This document shows, piece after piece, positions 9,942 to 17,765 of a stretch of 64,000 bases of DNA. The position numbers and the translations under genes were made by a program. The notes beneath the pieces are model-generated. The model was not told the DNA's origin and made no database searches. It saw only the letters and a list, made by a program, of their open reading frames with translations. Positions within the stretch are counted from its first letter, which is position 1; every line of letters begins with the position of its first letter. The DNA is from Fischerella sp. CENA71 (GTDB lineage Bacteria; Cyanobacteriota; Cyanobacteriia; Cyanobacteriales; Nostocaceae): positions 34,011-98,010 of the forward strand of contig JANBVI010000025.1 of NCBI GenBank assembly GCA_024239075.1. Direction: 5' to 3'.

Positions 9942-10538
9942 ATGGACAAATTTATCAACACTACCAAGAAATATTTTTTCTCTGTAATATTTTTAGCAAT
10001 AGCTGCTAGTCTTGGCAGTTGTAGTTCTAATTCTACTGATGAAGCTAAGTTAAACATCACAACATCGCCAACTCCCAACAGCAAAACAACTGCACCCGCT
10101 ACACAATCACCAACTCAAAGTACAGCTAGGCTTAACGCTCAACCCAACAGTGAATCACCTATCACAGATAAGATAGAAAATAAGACAGATAAAACTGTGA
10201 ATGTCACTCTATACACCAGTGATGCACAATGTCAAGAACTTGTCCCCCAAAAAACGACAGTTCCAGCACAAGAACCTGTGACAGGCGCGGTAGGTAAAAT
10301 TTTAGATCAACGGGATAACGGTGACTTTAGCTTTTCTGGATATCGAGTCAATATCAAAAATGGTGTTGCTACAGTAGATTTACGACTCACCCCCAATTCC
10401 CAACGTCAAATCACTTCTCTATCGAGTTGTGAACAATTTGCTTTATTTGGTAGTCTTCGTAAAACTCTCACAAGTAACCCTCAATGGGGAATTAAAGATG
10501 TTCGTTTCACCGAGCAAGGCAAAGAAATAGTGTTATAG
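9942..10538 (+). CDS. GerMN-domain lipoprotein
   Basis: This 198-residue protein begins with a hydrophobic signal segment ending in a lipobox-like LGSC (about 24-27), then a Ser/Thr/Pro-rich linker to about residue 80. The C-terminal domain (about 88-198) starts VNVTLYTSDAQC and includes VNIKNGVATVDLRL and SLRKTLTSNPQWGIKDVRFT. This matches the GerMN domain found in sporulation and cell-envelope lipoproteins of many bacteria, including non-sporulating cyanobacteria. Its role here is unknown. It is probably a membrane-anchored protein facing the periplasm. It is divergent from the large repeat protein. Confidence 0.8.
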   Translation: MDKFINTTKKYFFSVIFLAIAASLGSCSSNSTDEAKLNITTSPTPNSKTTAPATQSPTQSTARLNAQPNSESPITDKIENKTDKTVNVTLYTSDAQCQELVPQKTTVPAQEPVTGAVGKILDQRDNGDFSFSGYRVNIKNGVATVDLRLTPNSQRQITSLSSCEQFALFGSLRKTLTSNPQWGIKDVRFTEQGKEIVL

Positions 10539-10666
10539 ATGCGTTTACCATTTGATTACTAGTGGCAGTGTTGAGTCAAAATTATGATGAGTATAAAAGA
10601 CTCGTTGACGAGGTTCATATCCAATACTGCTCGGATAAGACAAATAGATTGACATTTAAACCCACC

Positions 10667-10690
10667 AGAGACGCGCCATGGCGCGTCTCT
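10667..10690. repeat. Perfect 24-bp palindrome built on GACGCGCCATGGCGCGTC
   Basis: The two 12-bp halves are exact reverse complements centred on CCATGG, and the element is far more GC-rich than its surroundings. Highly similar palindromes occur as dispersed repeats in filamentous cyanobacterial genomes (from memory). It is probably a mobile or repeat-derived sequence rather than a terminator, since no T run follows. Confidence 0.75.
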
Positions 10691-10784
10691 ACATGGCCCA
10701 AATTATGACGAAAAATCCTTAACCGAGAAATATTGGGTTCATATCAGGTTCGCTTGATTACTTATAATTCCCAAAGAACCCCAC

Positions 10785-10823
10785 CCCCCTAAGAGCATGC
10801 TTTTAGGGGGGATCTATGTTTTT
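10785..10823 (+). terminator. Intrinsic terminator, probably for the GerMN gene
   Basis: CCCCCCTAA and TTAGGGGGG (10785-10812) form a 9-bp stem. The inner AGCATGCT nearly extends it, with one mismatch. TGTTTTTT follows on the plus strand. hisZ also ends nearby on the other strand, so it may serve both. Confidence 0.75.
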
Positions 10824-10833
10824 TACATTATCT

Positions 10834-12045
10834 TTAATTATTCGACTCAATCGTTGTTGAGCCATCAGCTTTTACCCAAGCAATTTGAGCAATAGAGCGA
10901 TCGCGTGCATATTGACGAATTATTTCCGCGTCTTGTCCTCCTAATTCCATTTCTACACGCACTAAATGAGTAGAATTACGGAGTTTTTCAGCATAGGCAA
11001 AAGCCGCATCATATGCATTATGATTTTCTGCGACAACTAACCAATTACTCGCAGGTGTTGTTTGCGGTAATTGCTGAGAATAATCAAGAGCTTGGTATAA
11101 ATCTTCAATAAATAAAGCAAAACCAATACCCGGAATATTATTACCTTGGGGATGATACTGTCCTAATAATTGGTCATAACGACCACCACGCCCTAATACT
11201 CTTGCTCCTGACCCGGTATCACTCACAACTTCAAAAGAAATGCCAGTATAGTAGTCAAAAGTTTGAATCAGGCTCAAATCCAAAATTAATGGGAATTTTG
11301 ACCGATTTTCTAATAACTCCACCAAAGATTTGAGGTTATTCACCGCCTTTTGTTGGGGAGCATCTAAATCCAGGCTACTAATTTTCTGTAAAACATCACC
11401 ACTGTTTCCACGCAAATCGAGGATAATTTTGGCACGGGAGCGTAATTCTTCAGTTAGGGGTAAATTGTCGATCGCAATTCGGTCAAGATGAGCGATCGCA
11501 TAACGGACTTGGTTACGTACATTAGCGGGAAATACCTCTAATAACGATTGGGTAATTCCAGCTTCGCCTAAAATTAAATGCCAGTGGTTAATTGAGAGTA
11601 TTTGCAAACAATCTGCTAGCAAAAGCACCACTTCTGCATCAGCAAGTAAGCCACCAGCACCTAATAACTCTACTCCAGCCTGATAAAATTCCTGTGGTTG
11701 ATTGCGCCGATAATCCGAGGAGCGTTGAAAAACATTGGTATTGTAGTATAAACGCTGGGGATAAGTAACACCCGCCATGCGAGTGACGGCTGTACGAGCA
11801 ATTGAGGCTGTCAGTTCGGGACGTAACCCCAATTCTTCGTTTTCGGCATTTTGCAATTGAATCACAGTTGAGCGTTGAATTGCACCCCCCGCCATCAGCG
11901 TATCTATCCGCTCTAGGGTTGAGGTGATAATTCTGTGGTATCCCCAACGGTGAAATACCTGCTGTAGCCTATCTTCTATCCAGCGTTTTTGAGCCACATC
12001 AAGGGGTAAGAGATCCCTAGCTCCCGCTGGTGGTTGATACACCAT
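10834..12045 (-). CDS. hisZ: ATP phosphoribosyltransferase regulatory subunit
   Basis: This 403-residue protein is related to class II histidyl-tRNA synthetases. The start PPAGARDLLP, the motif-2 region ELGLRPELTASIARTAVTR and the FDYYTGISFEV, GRGGRYDQLLG and GIGFALFIEDL stretches follow the HisRS catalytic core. The C-terminal anticodon-binding domain is short and divergent. At about 400 residues it fits HisZ, which joins a short HisG to form the first enzyme of histidine biosynthesis. It overlaps the upstream J-domain gene by one base (TAATG), so translation is probably coupled. No other his gene is in the window. Confidence 0.92.
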   Translation of the reverse strand: MVYQPPAGARDLLPLDVAQKRWIEDRLQQVFHRWGYHRIITSTLERIDTLMAGGAIQRSTVIQLQNAENEELGLRPELTASIARTAVTRMAGVTYPQRLYYNTNVFQRSSDYRRNQPQEFYQAGVELLGAGGLLADAEVVLLLADCLQILSINHWHLILGEAGITQSLLEVFPANVRNQVRYAIAHLDRIAIDNLPLTEELRSRAKIILDLRGNSGDVLQKISSLDLDAPQQKAVNNLKSLVELLENRSKFPLILDLSLIQTFDYYTGISFEVVSDTGSGARVLGRGGRYDQLLGQYHPQGNNIPGIGFALFIEDLYQALDYSQQLPQTTPASNWLVVAENHNAYDAAFAYAEKLRNSTHLVRVEMELGGQDAEIIRQYARDRSIAQIAWVKADGSTTIESNN

Positions 12046-12980
12046 TATTTTTTCTTCCCACCAAACAAACCACCAAAAAGACCGCCACCTCCAGATTTAT
12101 CTGGTTGTTTAGCCGCAGCAGATGAAGTCGCCGCCGCTTTTGCACTACCGGGTTTTTGACCCGACATTTGTTCAATTTTGCGTTTCCCCTCCAACGCTGT
12201 TTCGTTTTTGGGGTCTAATTGCAAGGCGCGGTCAATATGAACTTTTGCCATCGTGGTTCGATTTTGCCTTAAATAGACCATTCCGATCAAGCTATGGCAA
12301 TGACTATTATTTGGCTCAAGCTTGAGAGCATCTCGTAATTCTACTTCTGCTTGGGTAATTTGATTTTTGGCAATTAAGTCTTGGGAACGACGGATATATT
12401 GAAGAATTACGGCTGAGTCTTCTTTGGGTGGTTCAGGTTGGGGTGCAGTGGCTTTGCTTACTTTCGGTGATACAGCTTGTAATGGCGATGTAGCAATAGG
12501 TTTACCCGGATTCCGCATTAAATAAACCAAGTTTAACTCGCTGACTAAACCAATGATTTGCACCACTTGCTCTAAAGAGTCGTATTGAGTTTCAGCAATT
12601 TTGGCGATCGCAACTTTATAAGCTTGTTCTACATTGGGCGCATTTACTAGCTGTTTTGCTACATCGGTAGTTAGTTCCAAAGCCGCAGATTCTTGTAATA
12701 AACGCTTACCCATTTGCGACAGAACAATGACATATTCTGTATATTTTTTTTCTTGAGATAGTTTCTCGTAAGCAGGGTTAACCAACTTGGACAAAAAATC
12801 GCTTGCTAGCTGTTTTTCTGTGCTACTAAACGCAGAAGAGCTATCCGGGTGCAGATGCCAAGCTATTTTCAAATAACGTTTGCGAATCTCCTTAATATTT
12901 GCATTAATTGGCACACATAAAATTGCGTGGTAATCTATGAAATCATATTTAAACAGTCCTTGGTCTATTTTGAATGACAT
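12045..12980 (-). CDS. J-domain protein with TPR repeats
   Basis: This 311-residue protein has a J-domain at about 15-80 with HPD at 44-46 (WHLHPDSS), so it can probably stimulate an Hsp70/DnaK partner. Two TPR units follow at about 205-270 (AEVELRDALKLEPNNSHCHS and AKVHIDRALQLDPKNETAL). The C-terminus is Ala/Lys-rich and ends GGLFGGLFGGKKK. There are no zinc-finger or client-binding domains of a full DnaJ. The stop overlaps the hisZ start, so the two form a translationally coupled pair. The link between a co-chaperone and hisZ is positional only. Confidence 0.88.
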   Translation of the reverse strand: MSFKIDQGLFKYDFIDYHAILCVPINANIKEIRKRYLKIAWHLHPDSSSAFSSTEKQLASDFLSKLVNPAYEKLSQEKKYTEYVIVLSQMGKRLLQESAALELTTDVAKQLVNAPNVEQAYKVAIAKIAETQYDSLEQVVQIIGLVSELNLVYLMRNPGKPIATSPLQAVSPKVSKATAPQPEPPKEDSAVILQYIRRSQDLIAKNQITQAEVELRDALKLEPNNSHCHSLIGMVYLRQNRTTMAKVHIDRALQLDPKNETALEGKRKIEQMSGQKPGSAKAAATSSAAAKQPDKSGGGGLFGGLFGGKKK

Positions 12981-13177
12981 AGAGCAGTTTTATACTAATA
13001 ACTATGTGATTATTACTAATTTATATTGTGGCTTCAGCTTATCCGCAAGAGTTAGAAATATTCAGTACTAATCTTTACAACGTCAATCAGTATTTCCTGT
13101 TCGCTTTTGAATTTACAGCTGATAAAAATTTTTAGTTGTTGGTTGGTTAAATTTTCCCCCTTCTCCCCGATCCCTGA

Positions 13178-13993
13178 TCACCGATCCCCGATCCCCTGAG
13201 ATTGAACTTGCAGGAGTTCTTGACTTAGACTGTCGTGAAGATGTCCATTTGTCGCCAAAATTCTACCTGACTCAATTTTGACAGGAGTGCGATCGTAAGC
13301 AGTAACTTTTCCGCCAGCTTCACGCACTATAATTATGCCTGCTGCTATATCCCAAGGAGAAAGACCTCTTTCCCAGTAACCGTCAAGACGTCCACAGGCG
13401 ACATGAGCTAAATCTAGGGATGCTGAACCACTGCGTCGTACTCCTTGGGTAAGATGGGTAAGATGACAAAATTCTGCGTAGTTGTTATCAGAAGTTTCAC
13501 GACGATCATAAGCAAATCCCGTCACCAGTAGACTCTTACTTAATTCAGAAGTGTCCGAAACTTGGATCGGACTGCGGTTACGGGTTGCACCCATATTTTG
13601 AGCTGCACGAAATAATTCATCGTGAAAAGGATCATAAATAACGCCTACTTGGGGAACACCATTGATCAGTAACCCGATAGAAACAGCGAAAAATGGGTAT
13701 TGATGAGCAAAGTTTGTTGTACCATCTAAAGGATCGATCGCCCACAAAAATTCATTGTTTTGATTTCCCAGTTTTCCAGATTCTTCTGTGAGAATGGCAT
13801 GATTAGGAAAGTGACGACCCAAAGCTTGTAAAATAACTTCTTCAGAAGCTTTATCAGCAACAGTAACTAAGTCCCCAGGGCGTCCTTTTTCGGTAATTGC
13901 ATCTTCTACCTTACCCAAGTAACCTTGCAAAACCGCACCAGCAGCCAGCGCCGTTTCTGTGGCAATATCTAGAAAAATTTGTAAATTAGTCAT
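13178..13993 (-). CDS. Inositol-monophosphatase-family phosphatase (SuhB-like)
   Basis: The 271-residue protein has the metal-binding signatures of the IMPase family: Glu70 in LTEESG, Asp87 and Asp90 in WAIDPLDGTTNFAH, and Asp215 in SPWDIAAG. These coordinate the Mg ions that hydrolyse inositol-1-phosphate or related sugar phosphates. IMPase-fold enzymes also include histidinol-phosphate phosphatase HisN. Because hisZ lies 1.1 kb away on the same strand, a HisN role is worth keeping open, though the sequence alone does not show it. The start codon lies inside an array of 7-bp repeats that fills the space to the divergent ureG. Confidence 0.9.
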   Translation of the reverse strand: MTNLQIFLDIATETALAAGAVLQGYLGKVEDAITEKGRPGDLVTVADKASEEVILQALGRHFPNHAILTEESGKLGNQNNEFLWAIDPLDGTTNFAHQYPFFAVSIGLLINGVPQVGVIYDPFHDELFRAAQNMGATRNRSPIQVSDTSELSKSLLVTGFAYDRRETSDNNYAEFCHLTHLTQGVRRSGSASLDLAHVACGRLDGYWERGLSPWDIAAGIIIVREAGGKVTAYDRTPVKIESGRILATNGHLHDSLSQELLQVQSQGIGDR

Positions 13994-14045
13994 TGGTCAT
14001 TTGTCATTGGTCATTGGTCACTTGTCATTAGTCCATAGTCAATGG
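13990..14045. repeat. Array of eight 7-bp repeats (TCATTGG type)
   Basis: Eight consecutive heptads can be read in register: TCATTGG, TCATTTG, TCATTGG, TCATTGG, TCACTTG, TCATTAG, TCCATAG and TCAATGG. This is a short tandemly repeated repetitive sequence of the type described in heterocystous cyanobacteria. It supplies the ATG of the phosphatase gene on the minus strand and a spurious upstream ATG for ureG on the plus strand. Confidence 0.85.
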
Positions 14046-14080
14046 TTAAGAGTCAACTACTAACAACTAACAATAAAATT

Positions 14081-14677
14081 ATGAATGCTTTTCGAGTCGG
14101 AGTTGCTGGTCCTGTTGGTTCAGGAAAAACAGCTTTAGTCGATGCTTTATGTAAGGCGATGCGTGACAAATATCACATTGCGGTGGTGACGAATGATATT
14201 TATACACAGGAAGATGCACAGTTTTTAGTACGTTCTCAGGCTTTAACGAGCGATCGCATCATCGGTGTAGAGACTGGCGGTTGTCCTCATACTGCTATCC
14301 GTGAAGATGCTTCGATGAATTTAGCAGCAGTTGAACAATTAGAAGCACGTTTTTCTAATTTAAACTTAGTCTTTTTAGAAAGTGGTGGCGATAATTTAGC
14401 GGCAACTTTTAGCCCCGAATTAGTAGATTTAACAATTTACGTTATCGATGTTGCTGCTGGCGATAAAATTCCCCGTAAAGGCGGCCCTGGTATTACCAAG
14501 TCTGATTTATTGGTGATTAATAAAACCGATTTAGCTCCCTACGTTGGTGCAGATTTAAGCGTCATGGAACGAGATGCAAAAAAAATGCGCGGCGACAAAC
14601 CCTTTATTCTCACAAATTTAAAAACAAAATCGGGTTTAGCAGATGTGATTGAATTTGTGACTAAAAATATTTGTTAA
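14081..14677 (+). CDS. ureG: Urease accessory GTPase UreG
   Basis: This 198-residue SIMIBI-class GTPase delivers nickel to urease together with UreD, UreF and UreE. The P-loop GPVGSGKT is at 10-17. Further family marks are [15 protein letters not shown], the nickel-binding [32 protein letters not shown] and the guanine-specificity NKTD. I chose ATG 14081 because the upstream in-frame ATG at 14042 lies in the 7-bp repeat array and would add 13 residues absent from the family. No other ure gene is in the window, so it is separated from its partners or lies at the edge of a split set. Confidence 0.95.
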   Translation: MNAFRVGVAGPVGSGKTALVDALCKAMRDKYHIAVVTNDIYTQEDAQFLVRSQALTSDRIIGVETGGCPHTAIREDASMNLAAVEQLEARFSNLNLVFLESGGDNLAATFSPELVDLTIYVIDVAAGDKIPRKGGPGITKSDLLVINKTDLAPYVGADLSVMERDAKKMRGDKPFILTNLKTKSGLADVIEFVTKNIC

Positions 14678-14740
14678 GTGCTTGATAGCTTAATACGTCC
14701 AAAGTCAAAAGAATTCTTTATTTTGAATTTTGAATTTGTA

Positions 14741-15232
14741 TCAATCTGTCCCAGACCAACTCCAAGTCGGATTCCCATTACTCACACCTTTTTTAGTGAT
14801 ACTAGGCGTAAAACTGTTAACATCTCGTTTACCAGTCATATCTAAAATCAAGAATACTTTGCCACCATTAAACCTGATTCGCAAGTGGGAAGGAGAATTG
14901 TAGTCTTCGTTGTCATATTTAACAATACCACCACCTGCGACACATTGCCGATAAGCTGGTTTGAGGTTTGCTACCCAAGTGACACTAAACAAATCTGAAG
15001 AGGCGATCGCAAACGGCCCAGCAAAAGCACCTAATTTTGCCTGACCATTATTTGTGTATCCTCCTTCGTAGTAAGGAGCATTTTGTTCTGTCACAACTAC
15101 TTTCTCAGGACAGTTTTTTTCAGGTGCATCAACAGATTTAAAAACACCTAATTCTACCTGCGAGGCTTGGGCTGAAATGGTTGGGACTATACTAATAATA
15201 GCAGTTAATAAATACAGGACTTTGTAATTCAT
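14741..15232 (-). CDS. Secreted protein of unknown function
   Basis: The 163-residue protein begins with a clear signal peptide (YLLTAIISIVPTISAQA, cleavage at about residue 22). The mature part contains three cysteines and a Gly/Asn-rich stretch, with GKVFLILDMTGKRDVNSF near the end. I do not recognise the family. The first half has a VDAPEKNCPEKVVVTE segment and a GGYTNNGQAKLGAFAGPFAIAS segment that look like surface strands. It is probably a small periplasmic beta-rich protein. It is convergent with ureG and follows the DUF5684-like gene on the same strand. Confidence 0.7.
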   Translation of the reverse strand: MNYKVLYLLTAIISIVPTISAQASQVELGVFKSVDAPEKNCPEKVVVTEQNAPYYEGGYTNNGQAKLGAFAGPFAIASSDLFSVTWVANLKPAYRQCVAGGGIVKYDNEDYNSPSHLRIRFNGGKVFLILDMTGKRDVNSFTPSITKKGVSNGNPTWSWSGTD

Positions 15233-15358
15233 TTGTAGTTGGTCTATCTAAATAAACTTGTTTTCAGGTATATAAATGAGACTTAATTTTCCAATAAACT
15301 ATAAACCTGGTATTTTGACATCCAGGTTAAGAACTTGCTATTTTAACATCTGATGAAG

Positions 15359-15757
15359 TTAACCAAAAGCAAACTGGTACAATATCACAAAGTTAACAAT
15401 AGGAATAATCATCAATAAAACTAACCAAGGATTCTTACCCAGCTTTTTCACAATATTCACAAAGGCAATGATCAAGAAGACAGCAGCAACAATATTCACC
15501 AAAGGAATAAAGAGTCCAATAACCCACCAGGGAGACTGATCACCAGCCTTGTACATAATCCAGTTATTCAGAATCGGAACCCAGGCAAACCAAGCATTTG
15601 GTTCTCCTAATTTTTGATATATATTGTAGAAGCAATAAGAAGCGAAAATATAAGCAGCAATCCCAATAATAAAGCCAATAAATCCTTCAGCACCACCAGA
15701 GCGGCTAGACTGAGCAATAAGGTAGATAAAACTCAAATTCTCTGTTTGGAAAAGCAT
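15359..15757 (-). CDS. Small integral membrane protein, DUF5684-like
   Basis: The protein has 132 residues and about four membrane helices. The stretch YQKLGEPNAWFAWVPILNNWIMYKAGDQSPWWVIGLFIPLVNIVA is typical of the DUF5684 group of bacterial membrane proteins, with the later KLGKNPWLVLLMIIPIVNFVILYQFAF. The function of this family is not established. Several aromatic and Pro residues at helix ends recur in the two halves (WVPILNN, LIPLVN, IIPIVNF), which suggests internal duplication. It is followed by the secreted protein gene on the same strand, with 126 bp between them. Confidence 0.75.
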   Translation of the reverse strand: MLFQTENLSFIYLIAQSSRSGGAEGFIGFIIGIAAYIFASYCFYNIYQKLGEPNAWFAWVPILNNWIMYKAGDQSPWWVIGLFIPLVNIVAAVFLIIAFVNIVKKLGKNPWLVLLMIIPIVNFVILYQFAFG

Positions 15758-16010
15758 TATTTATCCTCTAAATAAATTTTAAAAATTAACAATTGTAGTT
15801 GTTTAGCTGTTTTAACTTAAAACACAGACATTCAGGTAATATTTTCAACAAAAATTAGCTTTTATGTAAACAAAATGATACAATATTATTACTTAAGTAA
15901 TAAGTATAAATAATTAACAAATATTTAATATCTATTAATCACTCTTTAGTGGTACGAGTACCCAAATTCCACTAGGTGGAATCAATCGAAAATCGAAAAT
16001 ATAAAATCGA

Positions 16011-16976
16011 ATGACTCATCATATTCTGAAAGCAACTCCAAACACCGTACATCTGGGTGGTTTTTCACATGAAATTGCACCAGCATTAATAATTGAATCT
16101 GGTGATACAGTAGATGTGGAAACTTACACTGGTTACTATATTTACAAACAAGCACCAGCAGAATTTCTCACTCCAGAACTTGTTGACATTTGCCAAAACC
16201 TACCACCAGAAAGAAAAATAGCAGGTGGACCACATTTGTTAACAGGGCCTATTTATATACAAGGAGCAGAACCAGGAGATATTTTAGAAGTAAAATTGGC
16301 AGCAATCAAACCTAGTTTACCTGTTGGTTTCAATGCTATTCGGACGGGATGGGGAGTGTTACCACATCAATTTAATGAACCTGCTTTGAGATTTATTCAT
16401 CTAGATTTAGAAAATAATGTTGCAGAATTTCCTGTAAATAGTGGGATTAAAATACCCCTGAAACCTTTTTTTGGTATTCTTGGCGTTGCTACTCCCGAAA
16501 CACAACGTTCCTCTATTCCTCCTGGTTGTTATGGTGGTAATATCGACAACTGCGAGTTGCAAGCAGGTTCAAGAATATTTTTACCAGTTTTTGTTCCTGG
16601 TGCTTTATTTTCTATCGGTGATGGACATTCAGCCCAGGGAGATGGTGAAGTTAATGTCACCGCCATAGAAACATCTATGAACGGGACAATTCAACTCAAA
16701 ATTCGCAAAGATTTACAAGTAACTGCACCTATCGCTGAAACTGCTACTGATATTATCACAATGGGATTTGGTGAGACTTTGGATGCAGCCTTAGAACAAG
16801 CTTTAAACAACATGATTGATTTTCTGGTAGGTTTTACAAAAATATCACCAGAAGACGCTTATGTATTATGCAGTTTAGCAGTGAATTTTCGCATTACTCA
16901 AGTTGTCAACACTCCCCAAAAAGGTGTGCATGGAATGTTATCAAAAAATGTTTTTGTAAATGGAATAAATTTATAA
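16011..16976 (+). CDS. Acetamidase/formamidase-family hydrolase
   Basis: This 321-residue protein follows the FmdA/AmdA fold. The N-terminal half has TGPIYIQGAEPGDILEVKL and the C-terminal half GCYGGNIDNCELQAGSRIFLPVFVPGALFSIGDGHSAQGDGEV. The GDGH and QGDGEV motifs are the family's metal-site signature. Such enzymes hydrolyse formamide or short amides to ammonium and carboxylate, though substrate cannot be read from sequence. A TauE/SafE-like membrane protein follows 28 bp later on the same strand and may be cotranscribed. Note that ureG is close by, giving a loose nitrogen-scavenging theme. Confidence 0.9.
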   Translation: MTHHILKATPNTVHLGGFSHEIAPALIIESGDTVDVETYTGYYIYKQAPAEFLTPELVDICQNLPPERKIAGGPHLLTGPIYIQGAEPGDILEVKLAAIKPSLPVGFNAIRTGWGVLPHQFNEPALRFIHLDLENNVAEFPVNSGIKIPLKPFFGILGVATPETQRSSIPPGCYGGNIDNCELQAGSRIFLPVFVPGALFSIGDGHSAQGDGEVNVTAIETSMNGTIQLKIRKDLQVTAPIAETATDIITMGFGETLDAALEQALNNMIDFLVGFTKISPEDAYVLCSLAVNFRITQVVNTPQKGVHGMLSKNVFVNGINL

Positions 16977-17004
16977 TTTACTAATCCGAATAATTTATGA
17001 TTTT

Positions 17005-17376
17005 ATGTCTAATATACTCATTCAATTGTTAATCATTGGGCTTGTGGCTGGTGTAGCTGGCGGGATGTTTGGTATTGGTGGCGGTGCGATTATGGTTCCT
17101 GCAATGGTACTAATCATGAGCATGGATCAAAAATTTGCTACTGGTACTTCTATCGCTGCTCAAATCTTGCCGATTGGTATTTTAGCCGCCATAGTTTACT
17201 ACCGTAACGGTAATCTTAATATCAAATATGCTGTGATTATTGCTGTTGGTTTGATAATTGGTAATTTTTTTGGGGCTTTATTTGCCAATCAGCCATTTAT
17301 TAGTAGTGAATTAATGAAAAAGCTGTATGGCATATTTTTGCTACTAATTGGTTTGCGATATTTGCTTTTTAGATAA
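17005..17376 (+). CDS. TauE/SafE-family membrane protein, half-length
   Basis: The 123 residues form four membrane helices with the family's Gly-rich start, GLVAGVAGGMFGIGGGAIMVPAMVL, and TGTSIAAQILPIG. Full TauE/SafE transporters have about 250 residues made of two such halves. This is a single half, which would need to dimerise. Short forms of this kind are common and frequently unassigned in function; sulfite or organo-acid export is known for full-length relatives. It lies 28 bp after the amidase-like gene and may share its transcript. Confidence 0.85.
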   Translation: MSNILIQLLIIGLVAGVAGGMFGIGGGAIMVPAMVLIMSMDQKFATGTSIAAQILPIGILAAIVYYRNGNLNIKYAVIIAVGLIIGNFFGALFANQPFISSELMKKLYGIFLLLIGLRYLLFR

Positions 17377-17575
17377 TCAAGATATAGCATTTAGAACTTA
17401 CGCAAAAAACCTCACAAACTCTTATTTTTCCGTGTACTCTGCGTCCTCTGCGGTTCATTTTTCCGTTACCTGTGCGTAAGTACTGGCATTATAACGATAA
17501 ACTTAAAGGAAAGTGATGCGAGCCTTGCTATCACGCATCGGCTGATAACATGATGCGTGATGTTTTAATAGTTAC

Positions 17576-17659
17576 ATTGCGATCGCATCAGGTCGCATTA
17601 AAATTGTATCGAGTCGCATTGCGATCGCATCGGATTACATTAAGATTGTATCGAGTAAA
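17576..17659. repeat. Two tandem copies of a 42-bp unit containing GCGATCGC
   Basis: Copy 1 is 17576-17617 and copy 2 is 17618-17659. Both start ATTGCGATCGCATC and share the motif ATTGTATCGAGT. Each holds one HIP1 octamer. Confidence 0.8.
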
Positions 17660-17697
17660 CTACCTACACTGCTGACGGTACAGTGTAGGTAGTTTAC
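17655..17697. repeat. Perfect 17-bp inverted repeat with 9-nt loop
   Basis: 17655-17671 pairs exactly with 17681-17697 (core CTACCTACACTG / CAGTGTAGGTAG), with loop CTGACGGTA. There is no T run, so a simple terminator is unlikely. It lies about 70 bp upstream of the binding-lipoprotein start and may act as a leader structure or be a repeat element. Confidence 0.8.
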
Positions 17698-17765
17698 TTG
17701 CATCTACTACTCATTTAGTACTACAAAGAGAAATATTTTTAACACAGTGCAAATCAGCGATAAAT

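Larger units (their letters stand above)
10539..10833. other. Convergent intergenic region with two palindromes
   Basis: The spacer between the GerMN gene and hisZ holds no gene. It carries a perfect 24-bp palindrome and a strong C6/G6 stem-loop, each listed separately. Confidence 0.7.
17377..17765. other. Intergenic region with three repeat structures
   Basis: The 389 bp between the TauE-like gene and the binding-lipoprotein gene hold no open frame. They include TCTGCGTCCTCTGCGG-type repeat DNA near 17440, a 10-bp inverted repeat ATCACGCATC/GATGCGTGAT (17530-17539 and 17552-17561), a 42-bp tandem duplication and a 17-bp perfect hairpin. Confidence 0.7.

Noticed and set aside
17655-17697. 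17-bp hairpin as an intrinsic terminator
   Set aside because: No T run on either side and it is some 280 bp past the previous stop; called as a repeat structure.
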